Assembly (NCBI GenBank): GCA_036417435.1
Contig: CM070913.1
Span: 4,020,680 to 4,084,679 of the forward strand
Reading direction: 5' to 3'
DNA: 64,000 nt
Source: Inia geoffrensis
Lineage: Eukaryota > Chordata > Mammalia > Artiodactyla > Iniidae
Part shown: positions 32,643-43,370 of the stretch, in pieces
Layout of the letters: each line of letters opens with the position of its first letter
Numbering within the stretch: the stretch's first letter is position 1
Translations under genes and position numbers: made by a program
The notes under the pieces: generated by a model
Database searches by the model: none
Told to the model about the DNA's origin: nothing
Seen by the model: only the letters and a program-made list of their open reading frames with translations

Positions 32643-34421
32643 ATGGCCTCTACGTGTTCAAGTGAAAGGAAGAGTCGCACGTCTCTCACTTTAAATCAAA
32701 AGTTAGAAATGATTAAGCTTAGTGAGGAGGGCCTGTCGAAAGCTGAGATAGGCCGAAAGCTAGGCCTCTTACGCCAAACAGTTAGCCAAGTCGTGAACGC
32801 AAAGGACAAGTTCCTGAAGGAAGTTAGCAGCGCTACTCCAGTGAACACACGAATGATCAGGAAGCGAAACAGCCTCATTGCTGATATGGAGAAAGTCTTA
32901 GTGGTCTGGATAGAAGATCAGACCAGCCACAGCATCCCCCTAAGCCAAAGCCTAATCCGGAGCAAAGCCCTAACGCTCTTCAACTCTATGAAGGCTGAGA
33001 GAGGTGCGGAAGCTGCAGAAGAGAAGTTTGAAGCTAGCAGGGGTTGGTTCATGAGGTTTAAAGAAAGAAGCCGTCTCCATAATGTAAAAGTGCCAGGGGA
33101 AGCAGCAAGTGCTGATGGAGAAGCTGCAATAAGTTATCCAGAAGGTCTGGCTGAGATAATTAAGGAAGGCGGCTACACTACACAACAGATTTTCAATGTT
33201 GATGAAACAGCCTTATATTGGAAGAAGATGCCATCTAGGACTTTCATAGCTAGAGAGGAGAAGTCAATGCTTGGCTTCAAAGCTTCAAAGGACAGGCTGA
33301 CTCTCTTGTTAGGGGCTAATGCAGCTGGTGACTTGAAGTTGAAGCCAATGCTCATTTATCACTCTGAAAATCCTAGAGCCCTTAAAAATTATGCTAAATC
33401 TACTCTACCTGTGCTCTATAAATGGAACCACAAAGCCTGGATGACAGCACATCTGTTTACAACATGGTTTACCGAATATTTTAAGCCCACTGTTGAGACC
33501 TACTGTTCAGAAAAAAAGATTCCTTTCAAAATATTACTGCTTATTGACAATGCACCTGGTCACCCAAGAGCTCTTATGGAGATGTACAGTGAGATTAATG
33601 TCGTTTTCATGCCTTCTAACACAACGTCCATTCCGCAGCCCATGGATCAAGGAGTAATTTCAACTTTCAAGTCGTATTATTTAAGAAACACATTTCGTAA
33701 GGCTATAACTGCCATAGATAGTGATTCTTCTGATGGGTCTGGGCAAAGTAAATTGAAAACCTTCTGGAAAGGATTCACTATTCTAGATGCCATTAAGAAC
33801 ATTCGTGATTCATGGGAAGAAGTCCAAACATCAACGTTAACAGGAGTTTGGAAGAAGTTGATACCAACCCTCATAGATGACTTTGAGGGACTCAAGACTT
33901 CAGTGGAGGAAGTAACTGCAGATGTGGTGGAAATAGCAAGAGAACTAGAATTAGAAGTGGAGCCTGAAGATGTGACTGAATTGCTGCAATCTCATGATAA
34001 AACTTTAACAGATGAAGAGTTGCTTCTTATGGATGAGCAAAGAAAGTGGTTTCTTGAGACAGAATCTACTGGTGAAGATGCTATGAAGATTGTTGAAATG
34101 ACAACAAAGGACTTAGAATATTACATAAACTTAGTTGATAAAGCAGCGGCAGGATTTGAGAGGATTGACTCCAATTTTGAACGAAGTTCTACTGTGGGTA
34201 AAATGCTTTCAAACAGCATTGCGTGCTACAGAGAAATTGTTCATGAAAGGAAGAGTCAATTGATGTGGCAAACTTCACTGCTGTCCTATTTTAAGAAATT
34301 GCCACACCACCCCCAGCTTTCAGCAGCCACTGACCTGATCAGTCAGCAGCCATCAACATCCAGGCAAGACCCTGCACCAGCAAAAAGATTACGACTCACT
34401 GAAGGCTCAGAGGATGTTTAG
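32643..34421 (+). CDS. Tigger1-type (pogo/Tc1-mariner superfamily) transposase, intact 592-aa frame
   Basis: A fully open 592-codon frame. The ATG context (A at -3, G at +4) is strong. Residues about 10-60 form a CENP-B-like N-terminal helix-turn-helix ([15 protein letters not shown] then [14 protein letters not shown]), and about 75-145 a second CENP-B-type HTH (WFMRFKERS). The DDE domain spans about 180-380, with Asp187 (FNVDETA), Asp302 ([10 protein letters not shown]) and Asp335 (QPMDQG); 32 residues separate the last two, as expected for pogo-like enzymes. An AATAAA lies at 34434, 13 nt past the stop. The family's activity is cut-and-paste transposition at TA sites. It resembles human TIGD1, itself a Tigger1-derived gene, but could simply be a well-preserved copy. 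Whether it is expressed cannot be told from sequence. Confidence 0.95.
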   Translation: MASTCSSERKSRTSLTLNQKLEMIKLSEEGLSKAEIGRKLGLLRQTVSQVVNAKDKFLKEVSSATPVNTRMIRKRNSLIADMEKVLVVWIEDQTSHSIPLSQSLIRSKALTLFNSMKAERGAEAAEEKFEASRGWFMRFKERSRLHNVKVPGEAASADGEAAISYPEGLAEIIKEGGYTTQQIFNVDETALYWKKMPSRTFIAREEKSMLGFKASKDRLTLLLGANAAGDLKLKPMLIYHSENPRALKNYAKSTLPVLYKWNHKAWMTAHLFTTWFTEYFKPTVETYCSEKKIPFKILLLIDNAPGHPRALMEMYSEINVVFMPSNTTSIPQPMDQGVISTFKSYYLRNTFRKAITAIDSDSSDGSGQSKLKTFWKGFTILDAIKNIRDSWEEVQTSTLTGVWKKLIPTLIDDFEGLKTSVEEVTADVVEIARELELEVEPEDVTELLQSHDKTLTDEELLLMDEQRKWFLETESTGEDAMKIVEMTTKDLEYYINLVDKAAAGFERIDSNFERSSTVGKMLSNSIACYREIVHERKSQLMWQTSLLSYFKKLPHHPQLSAATDLISQQPSTSRQDPAPAKRLRLTEGSEDV

Positions 34422-34639
34422 CATTTTTTTAATAATAAAGTATTTTTAAGTTAAGGTATGTATGCTTATTTTTAGATATAATGCTATTGCACACTTAATG
34501 GACTACAGTATAATAATGTAAACATAACTTTTATTTGCACTGGGAAACCAAAAATTTGTGAGGCTTGCAATATTCACTTTACTGCAGTGGTCTGGAACCA
34601 AACCTGTAATATCTCCGAGGTAGACCTGTCATGGTCTTT

Positions 34640-37600
34640 AGTTGGATATCTCTCTCCCTTTGTTCTTCTCTCTCCCCATTTAAAAATTATGTAAGTTATG
34701 TACATACCAAAGACTATGTAACTCTAAAATGAACATATCTGCCAATCTAAAATCTAGAACATGACCAGTATTGTTACAACTACCTATGCACTCCTTACCA
34801 TCCCATCTTATCCCCTTGATTCCCCACCAGAGGTATCTGCCATCCTCAGCTTCATGTTTGTCTTTCTCCTTTTGTATGGTGTTTTGTTGCATTTGTATAC
34901 ATGTATGCACAAAGATACTGTTTAGTCAAACTTTTTTTTTGAGGTTTATAAAAATGCATCATGTTTTTAAATCTGAATGGCTCTTTCATTCATCACTATG
35001 AATCCAAATTTTATTCATATTATTTTATCTGGGTATAGTTTATATATTGAGACTTCTATATAATAGCTCATTGTGTGAATATACCAGGATGTGTTTATCT
35101 ATTATCTTGTGAATGGACATTTGGATTGTTTTCACTTTTTGATATTCTGAAAATTGCTACAGTGAACATACTTCTGTGTGTGTCTTGGTGTAATGAGTTA
35201 AAATGTGAGGGTATGTGCATAAGTGTGGAATTGCTGAATCAGGATATGCAAATGTTCAGATTTATGAGATAATGCAAAAATGGTTGTCTCAGTTTATATT
35301 CTCACCGCATTCTCAACAACTTGGTATTATCAGACTTCTTTATCTTTGCCAATCTAATTGAAAATCTGTGTTAAAATTAAGTTGTGGTTTTAATGTTCAC
35401 TCTTCTGATAGCCTTTTGGCTTAGTATCTTTTCTTGTTTTTTTAAATTTACCTTTTTTCTGCAAAGTGTCTATTCAAGTTTGTTGCTCACCTTTCTATTG
35501 GGTTGTTTGTCTTTTTTTTGTTGAGTGGTGGTAGTTCCTTATGGTTTCTGAATACAGATCCTTTACTGTTTATATGTTACTCATATCATTTACCAATTTT
35601 TGGCTTGTCTTTTTCATGATCTTTTGAGAACAGAAGTCCTTAATTTTAAGAATGCATTCCCTAACCTGAGGTTATAAAGATAGCTTCCTTTTTTACTCCT
35701 AAAATTCGTAAAAGTTTGCCTTTCACAGCCAAGTCTTTAAATGATAAGAACTGGATGTTTTGTATATGTTGTAAGGCAGGGATCTGATTTCTTTCTCATA
35801 TGGGTAACCAATTATCCCAGCACTATATATTGAAAAGCTTACCTTGTTCTCACTGAGCTGTGGTGCCATCTCTGATACAGAGTAAGTCTCTATAAAGGTA
35901 TGAGCTTATTTTGGACTTTCTATTCTGGGTTGTTCTTGTATCGTCTTAATTGCTGTAGCTTCATAATAAGGCATGACATTTGGGAGGGCAATTGCCCCAC
36001 AGTAGTTTACTTATTTAGAAGTTTCTTTAGAAGTTTTGTGGTTATTCTTGGCCTTTGTTTCATAAATTTTTGAATTAGTGTGTCAAGTTTATTGATAAAA
36101 CCTGTTAGAGTTTTGATCAGAACTATATGGAATCTATAATTCAGTTTTGGGAGAAGTGACATCTTTGTGATTTGAATCTTCCCATCCACAAACACTATAT
36201 CACTCCAGTTATTTAGGCCCCCTTTAAAATCTTCCAATAAGGTTTTATAATTTTCTGCGTATAGGACTTGCACATTTTTGGTTAGATTTATTCGTAGTTA
36301 ACTTTATTTTTTGTTGTTGATAGTTTTGTTGATACATGATACTTCTAAAAAATTGACATTTTCTAATTGACTGTTGGTGGTATATAAAAATGCAGTAGAT
36401 TTTCGTGAACTGATGTTATACCCATTTACCTTAATAAGTTCTTTTATTTTAAATAGTATATCAGTAGATTCTTCAGAGTTTTCAGTGTAGGAGTTCATAT
36501 CATTTTCAAATAATTGTTTTATTACTTCCTTTCCAAGTTTTATAGCTTTATTTCTTTTCTTGTCATAATGTGCTAGTTTATCCCTATACTGCAACGATCA
36601 GTTATATAACAGGATCAGTTATTGTGGTATCCTTGTTTTATTCCACATTTTAAGGGAATGTTTCCAACATTTCCCCATTAGGAAAGATGTGTGATGAGGG
36701 TTTTTTGTATATTCATGATCAGGTAAAAGAAACTTCAGTCTATTCATAGTCTCTTAAAAGATTCTTATGACTATTTTAGAATATTATCAAATGTTTTCTG
36801 CATCTTTTGAGGGATCATATGGCTTTCTCTTTTGTTAAAATTATATATGCATATATGTATATATATACATATGCACACATAACAGATATATGAATTCTGT
36901 TTATGTAACTAAAAGTATGCATTCCATGTTTATTAGTGAGAATAGTCCATACGTTTCCTCTTCTATATTATCCTTATTTAACTTGATTTCAAGGCCAGTA
37001 GGTGTCATGGGATGAGTTGGGGAGCTTTTCTTTTCTGTTTCTAGTTCTATTTCTGAAAGATTTTTTGTAAGTGTGGAATGATCTGTTTCTTGAAAGTTTG
37101 GTGTAACTAGCCTTTATAACCTTTTGGTCTTGCTATTTCTTTGTGGGAAGATTTTACCCTGATGATTCAATTTCTATCCTAGTTATAGGTCTATTCACAC
37201 CTTCTATTTTATCTTGAGTCATTTCGGAAATTGCATTTTCTAGGAATTTTGTCAATTTATTTGGATTCATCCTTATTTCTAGCATCTTAAATTGGATGTT
37301 TAAAGCATTAATTTTAGCCTGTCTTCTTTTTAAGTAAAACTTCAATGCCATTTGTGTGCTATTGCATATCACTCTTGCTTCATCTCGCTAGTCTGCATAT
37401 ATAGTTTTTTCATTACCAGTCATTCAATTATTCTTTTATATCCATTATGATCTTTTTATTTGACAAATGGGTTATTTAGAAGTATATTTGAAAATGTCCA
37501 AAGCATGGGAGTTTTTCTCCACCTTTTTATTGTTGACTTCTAAGTTAATTGCATTATGGTTAGATAACATAACCTGAATGATACTACTTCTTTGAAATTT

Positions 37601-38340
37601 AATGCAGTTAACATAATTCCGGTATATGCTTAATATGTACTTCAAAAGAATGTGTCATCTTTCCTTATTGAATCAGGAGTCTATATCTACTCAATAAGTT
37701 AAGCTTGTTGAATGTGTTATTAAAATTTCCCATGTTTTTTTCCTGATTGACCAAGCAATGATTGAGAGAGAGATGTTGAAACCTCTCACTACGATAGTGG
37801 ATTTACCAAATTCTAGCTGTAGTTTTATTAATTTTTTGTGTGTACACACACAATTGTATGCATACATATACAAATGGGTTGGGGGCAGAGGTTGTTATTA
37901 AGGCATACATGTTAAAAATTTTTATATCCTTGAATTGAAACTTTTTGTTATGTAGAGCCCTCTGTATTCTGAATAATGCTTATCTATTAAAATGTTTTTT
38001 GCTTGAAGTAATATGACTGTCTTAATTTTTTTAAATAAATGCTTGCCTGGTATATACTTCACTTTTACTTTTAGACTTTTTACACCTTAAGTTTAGGTGT
38101 TCTCTTATAAATGGCATCTAGCTAGACTTTTATAATTCATTCTGACAATCTGCATCTTTTAGTTGGAAAGTCCAGTACATTTATATTTAACCTTCCAATT
38201 TTTCTTTGGATATCTTTTCTCCCTTATCATCTTTTTTCCCTTTGGGGATATATTGAGATCTGGTCTTCTGTTCATTTTCTTATATTTTTCTTACTCCATT
38301 TTTTTTTTTTTTTTTTTTTTGGCGATCACTATTGAAGTTT
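34640..38340 (-). repeat. Old LINE-1, antisense, 3' UTR and ORF2 remnant
   Basis: Read on the minus strand, from right to left, there are ORF2 remnants and then a 3' UTR at about 34640-35450. Recognisable ORF2 peptide traces include YAENYKTLLEDFKGGLNNWS (36.0-36.27 kb) and a reverse-transcriptase region where the FADD motif has become FEND (about 36.5 kb). Many stops; inactive. The sequence is strikingly AT-rich against the CTDP1 side. Confidence 0.8.
38299..38320. repeat. Poly(T) run, 22 bases
   Basis: A pure T tract within LINE-1 derived sequence, shortly before the retrovirus-like LTR. It may be the remains of a small retroposon tail, but no body is recognisable. Confidence 0.7.
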
Positions 38341-38347
38341 TGCCTTT

Positions 38348-39320
38348 GTGTATTGTGATTTATAGGAGAAATCTATATTTGGTCTTCATCCACAGTGCCT
38401 GGATCACATCTCCCAGAACCCTTGGAATTTCCTGAGTGATAAGAACAATGGGATAATATTTGGTCTCTTGTCCTTAGTTCCTGAAAACACTTTCAGTAGG
38501 GCCCCACCTAAGGGTAGGGGCTGGTTGCCAGGAGAACCAACCAAATGATTAGAGGGTTAGAATTTTCACCCCATCCCCAGCTCCACCCTGAACTCCAGGG
38601 AGGAGAGATGGGCTGGAGGTTGAATCAACTGCCAATAGCCAATGAGTTAATTGTGCCTAAGTAACGAAGCTTCCATAAAAACCCCAAAGGACAGAATTTG
38701 GAGAGATTCCAAGTTGGTGGACATGTGGAGACCTGGCAGAGTCGTGCACCTGGAGGGAGCATGGAAGGTTCACGCCCCTCCCATACACCTTGCCCTGCGT
38801 ATCTCTCCCATCTGGATGTTCATCTGTATCCTTTCTCCATATCGTTCTGTAATAAACTGGTAATCCAGTAAGAAAATGGGTTTTCCTGAGCGCTGTGAGC
38901 TGTTCTAGCAAATTAATCGAACCTGAGGGGTGGGGGTGGGGGTTGTGGGAACCTCTGATTCATAGCCAGTTGATCAGAAGTACAAGTAACAACTGGACTT
39001 GTGATTGGCATCCTGAGTTGGAGGCGGTCATTGGGATCTCGAATTTGTAACCGGTGGGTCAGGAGCATGAAACCTGGGCTTTTGACTGGAGTCTGAAGTG
39101 GAGGGGCTGTCGTGGGGGACTGAACCTTAACCTGTAGACTCTGGTTCTGTCTCCAGGGAGACAGTATCCGGATTGACTTGGACATCCTGCTGGCATCTGA
39201 GGATTTCTTGGTGTGGGGAAGCCTACACACACACGCACATGCACACACGCACGCACACACACGCATGCGCACACACGCGCGCACACGCACACACGCGCGC
39301 GCACACACGTATTGGAATTG
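38348..39320 (+). mobile_element. Retrovirus-like LTR (probably solo)
   Basis: About 0.97 kb with an LTR-like make-up: mixed GC content unlike the flanking AT-rich LINE-1, and a polyadenylation-type AATAAA (about 38850) followed by TGGTAATCCAG and a GT-rich stretch. Phrases such as CTAGCAAATTAATCGAACC are typical of a mammalian ERV LTR seen in old insertions. The right end runs into a CA repeat. No gag, pol or env sequence was recognised next to it. The family (ERV1 or ERVL) and exact ends are unresolved. Confidence 0.6.
39224..39308. repeat. CA/CG dinucleotide repeat
   Basis: An alternating purine-pyrimidine tract made of ACACACGC-type units, at the right end of the LTR. It is a simple repeat; the open frames on both strands through it are artefacts. 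Confidence 0.9.
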
Positions 39321-39359
39321 GAAGCCGAAAGAACCTTGTATTCCTAACTTAATAAATTT

Positions 39360-40640
39360 AAAGTGACTATTCCAGTTTCCTTCCAAACAATATATAGATC
39401 TTAAAACACTATACCTCTGTTCTTCTCCAGACTTACACACTATAATTGTCTAATATTTCAGTTCTGCCTTTTACAATTCCCAAATTAGACATTATTTTCT
39501 AGACAATGTTTTGCTTTAACATACATTTACCAATTTATTTCTCATCATTTTTTCCTTAACATTTCATATCCTCCTCATCTTTTTGGTAATTTATTATGAA
39601 AGATACACTCCAGTGAAAATAAACAGGTTCTACTAAAATGATGGATGCCTAAAATATTTGTATAATATGTAATCTACATATGACATGTACATGTCATACA
39701 CATTTGTATATACTATGTTGTAAATAAATCACATCTTATCTCTGGGATTAGGGCTCACCTTGGAGGATATTCTTTAGAATTCCTTTAGTAAAGTTCTGTT
39801 GGAGTTAAACTCTCAGTTTCTGTTTATCTGAGAATGTTGTATTTTGCTCTCATAGTGGAAAGGTAATTTTGGTAGACAAACAGCTATAGAGTGACAGTGG
39901 CTCTTTTCATTTAGAAGAGATTTCATTAGATTCTGGTTTCCATTTTTTATCGTTGAAAGTCTGTTAATCTGGTTGTGGCTTCATAGGTGACAGGTCTTCT
40001 TGTCTTTGGGGTTCTGTAATTTTGTTTGTGTGTCTAATGGTAGGTTTCTTTTTGTTTATACTGTTTGAAGTATATTGTAAATTCATGGATTTCATTAATT
40101 CTTGAAAATTCTCAAGCATTATCTCTTTAAATATCTCTCTTTAGTCTCTGAGTAGATATTTGTTGAAATTTCTTATTCTGTAATCATCTCTCAATCTTTT
40201 AAAAGTTTTTCCTCGTATTTCTCTGTCCAGCATTCTGGGCAATTTCATCAAACATTGGCTGCAGCTTATTAATCTCACTTCATCTGTGTGTAATCTGCTG
40301 TCTAACTCATCTTTCGAAGCTTTACCTCAAAAATTATGTTTTGCATTTGTGAAAGTTCTGTTTGGATATTTTCCAAATATGCCTGTTCATTTATAGCCTA
40401 TTTTTACAATGCTCGCTTATAAGTTTTGTAATTTTCTTTCTTCTTTTATAGGTTCACACCTAATTTGTCAGATCCTGATCATTTGAATAATTGATGTCTT
40501 TGTGGGTCTGAGTCTGTTTTGTATTTGTAGTTGTTCCTACCCATTCTTATTTATAGAAGTGTGTTTCCTTTTATGGTTGGTGCTGTTTGTGAGCTCACAT
40601 TTGGCTGATAATCTGTGGAGATCCTTGTGACATTTGCCAT
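39360..40640 (-). repeat. Old LINE-1 (L1ME/HAL1-like), antisense
   Basis: T-rich sequence with typical reverse-complement L1 5'/ORF1 text (for example TCTAACTCATCTTTCGAAGC followed by a TTCTGTTTGGATATT segment). It is probably the upstream continuation of the LINE-1 at 34.6-38.3 kb, split by the LTR. The sequence from 40.64 to 41.3 kb is less clear but may belong to it. Confidence 0.6.
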
Positions 40641-41299
40641 GGCGAGAGCCAGAGGGCCCAAGATGGGGACACTTCGGATCCTTCCAGGGTAGGAGTCTAG
40701 AGTTCACCTCTCCTGCTGTGCCAGGAGCCCAAGGCTTACCCTCCCCACCTCTGCAACCTTAGGTAGCTCTGATACTGGCAAGTTCTCTGAGGGCAACCCT
40801 GCGTCTTGTATTTTCTCACTGGAGTTCCCTCCTGGATCCCTCATTAGGGGTTCCTTGACCTGAGAGACGTCAGGATGTGCCTTCCTTCCTTCAAGCCCAA
40901 TACTGACATGGAAAATTAAGTCCTAGACCAAAATCTAATTGTTTGTAGTGTGAGGGGCCCTTCAGAGTTTCTACACTGCCATGCCACCCAAAGTGGAAAT
41001 TCTTCTCTCTGATTTTTCTTCTCTGTTTGTTTTAAACTGGATCAAATGACCAAAGGAGAAGGCGTTCCCTTTCTCCCCACCCCCCTCCACTCCTGGTTTT
41101 TTCCCCTCTATTTCCCCACCTGGTTTTCTCTCTTTTTTGGTCTATATTTGAAGGTACTGGTCTTAGAGGAGTCATGTGCTCACCGCCCCTTTTGTTTCGG
41201 CGAGTGGGGCAGAGGGAAAAGGTGGAAACAGAGAAATTTCCTGTCAGTGGAGAGCACTTTTGACATGTCTGGGAAAAAGACAATTGTGACTGAAGAATT

Positions 41300-42178
41300 T
41301 TAAGTCGTTTGGAAGAGAAGTGTCCATAAGGTAAGGTATTTACAAACCACCAATACATCTGCATATAGGATGTTATTACGTGATAGATTAGAATAATTGT
41401 ACTGTACAACACAATACACAGACCAATTAAATCTATAAAGCGTGTAAGTACTGGGACTATTCTAGCTTAGCAGCGATTTACTGACTCTTTTTACCACTCC
41501 CATAGGCTTGGCTACATAGCATTTTACTTTCAGTAAAATGGCTCTTTGAGAACAGACGAATAATGAAAACAAAGTTATTTTGGCTACAAGGAACATTCTA
41601 CCATTTCTTTTACAAAGAGGGCAGTAGTACGCATGGCGTGCATTTTGGAAAGGAAAAGACGGCCGGGAACACTGAAACGGTTCTCGTGCTCAGGAGAAGG
41701 CAGTCACTAGGGATGAGGACGGCTGTGGCCCTGTTACCATGAGAGCAGCTGGTGTGCTGTGCGGGCTGATTTCTCACCGTGAGTCAGAAACAGTCCCTTT
41801 AGACAATCCCAGAAAAATACCAGAATAGAGGGTGTACATCAGAACCCGCACACATGCCTGGCGAGACCTTCCAGGATGCTTCTCATACGAACCGTGAGTT
41901 TCTCAGGAGCATTTCCCAGCCCATCGGAGCAGCTAGGTAATCATGAGAGAGGAAATAGATTCTCCCTGCTCTCTTTATTGTTTTACTTCCCAGTAAAGGG
42001 AGATGCTATGAAGTCTGCTTGGTTCTACTGGAATAGCCCATGAGATTATGACTCTAGTGACAGTACACAGAGTTAGAAGGATTTGGTTTTCTCAGCATCC
42101 TCACCGGGAATACTGTCAGTTATAGTGGGGTAGAGATGGAATGGAAGCATTTTACGACTGGAGCCTTCCCATATGGCT
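41300..42178. other. Intergenic sequence without recognised feature
   Basis: Nothing coding and no repeat family was recognised between the LINE-1 remnant and the CHR SINE. Base composition is intermediate. Confidence 0.6.
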
Positions 42179-42190
42179 CGGGTTTAATTT

Positions 42191-42388
42191 TTTTTTTTTT
42201 TTTTTTTTTTTCCGGTGCACGGGCCTCTCACTGCTGTGGCCTCTCCCGTTGCGGAGCACAGGCTCAGCGGCCATGGTTCACGGGCCCAGGCGCTCCACTG
42301 CACGTGGGATCTTCCCGGACCGGGGCACGAACCCGCGTCCCCTGTACCGGCAGGCGGACTCCCAACCACTGCGCCACCAGGGAAGTCC
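42191..42388 (-). mobile_element. CHR-type SINE, minus strand, with 15-bp internal deletion
   Basis: The same family as the other three SINEs, with its T run on the left (to about 42211) and its head at the right end (GGACTTCCCTGGTGGCGCAG on the minus strand). Imperfect target duplications CGGGTTTAATTT and CGGGTTTATTTT flank it (42179-42190 and 42389-42400). Compared with the other copies it lacks 15 bp between two CAGGCTC direct repeats. Confidence 0.93.
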
Positions 42389-42399
42389 CGGGTTTATTT

Positions 42400-43370
42400 T
42401 TTTTAATTATTATTTCAAGTTGGGTGTTAAGAAAACATAGTTTATAGTGAATCTGATTCACAACTCCAAGCCACAAGTTTTCATTTGAAAATTTATCAGG
42501 TTCAGAACTAGACAGTCAGCCCTTCTCCTGGACTGATGGCCCAGTGCATTACTTGAGAGGGAATGAGTTAACGGGTTCCGCCGTGTTCATTTTATCTCAC
42601 ATATTCCCTCTGGAACAGCAGGACAGCAGGCTCCTGACCACTGCATATTACAATGTTTGCTTTGCTGCTGCAAAAAGTATATTTTTTGGGAAAATGAGCA
42701 TGAGACTCATTTGATTTTACGTCATCAGATGGGTGTAAAAAGGCTGTTAAAAGAGAACGCTAGCCTTTATAGGATGAATGCAGAGAGTCCGTGCAGCTTA
42801 CGGAGAATTTCTTCTGTTTATTTTTTAACTTCCTATAGGAGATTATTGATGCTTAATTTGACTATGGGTTTAGGAAGAATCTTTATCATTTAAAGCTGTG
42901 TGCTGAAATATTTTACAGATGAAATAATAGGATACCTGGCTTTATTTCTAAATAATCAGGTTTAGTGAATGGTACATATGATTAAACAAGATAGGTTCTG
43001 TATTGATAATTGCTGGAGAAGGGTAAGAGAAACGTCAGTATTTTTGCATGTTTGAAAACTCTCATAATAAAAAGTAAAATGTTCTGTTAGGGGAAATAAT
43101 CTTCCTGCATAAATTCCGCGTGTAATTTACATACACATTACCTCCTAATATGCTTCTCATCTTATGACTGCCAAGTTTCCATTACAGCCGCTGGAGAGAG
43201 AGTTTATAAAAAGCAGGTCCCAAGATGACCGTCTTAGTGTAATTCACATGAGAGAGTGGGTTGGAGTCCTCGCCTGTCAATCCATCCTCTGAATCCAGCA
43301 CAAGACAGACATGAAAATATACTGTGGGGTTGAGAGTCCTTAACAGGAAGAAATCTCTCTCCAGTGACTC
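42400..43370. other. Intergenic sequence, possible LINE-1 3' end
   Basis: Mostly unassigned. At about 42960-43082 the text ends GTTTGAAAACTCTCATAATAAAAAG, split here as GTTTGAAAACT and CATAATAAAAAG, which is typical of a sense LINE-1 3' end. No gene was recognised. Confidence 0.45.

Larger units (their letters stand above)
32234..34628 (+). mobile_element. Tigger1-type DNA transposon, near full length
   Basis: About 2.4 kb, the expected length for an autonomous Tigger1. The right inverted repeat (about 34573-34628) is recognisable, ending ATCTCCGAGGTAGACCTG. The left end (about 32234-32295) is badly decayed but aligns with the family through CTTCACAGATACTGCG and on. No TA duplication is visible at either side. 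The transposase lies inside and reads away from CTDP1. Artiodactyls have a lineage-specific Tigger1a subfamily (from memory), so the copy may be younger than the eutherian-wide set. The left limit is approximate. Confidence 0.93.

Noticed and set aside
32643..34421. Possibility that the frame is the TIGD1 gene itself
   Set aside because: Human TIGD1 is on a different chromosome from CTDP1, and here inverted-repeat remnants flank the frame, so it is a separate Tigger1 copy at this locus.
42136..42447. Open frames through CHR SINEs (also at 18.2-18.7, 26.8-27.1 and 57.3-57.9 kb)
   Set aside because: The same SINE translations appear at every copy; they are repeat artefacts and not related genes.
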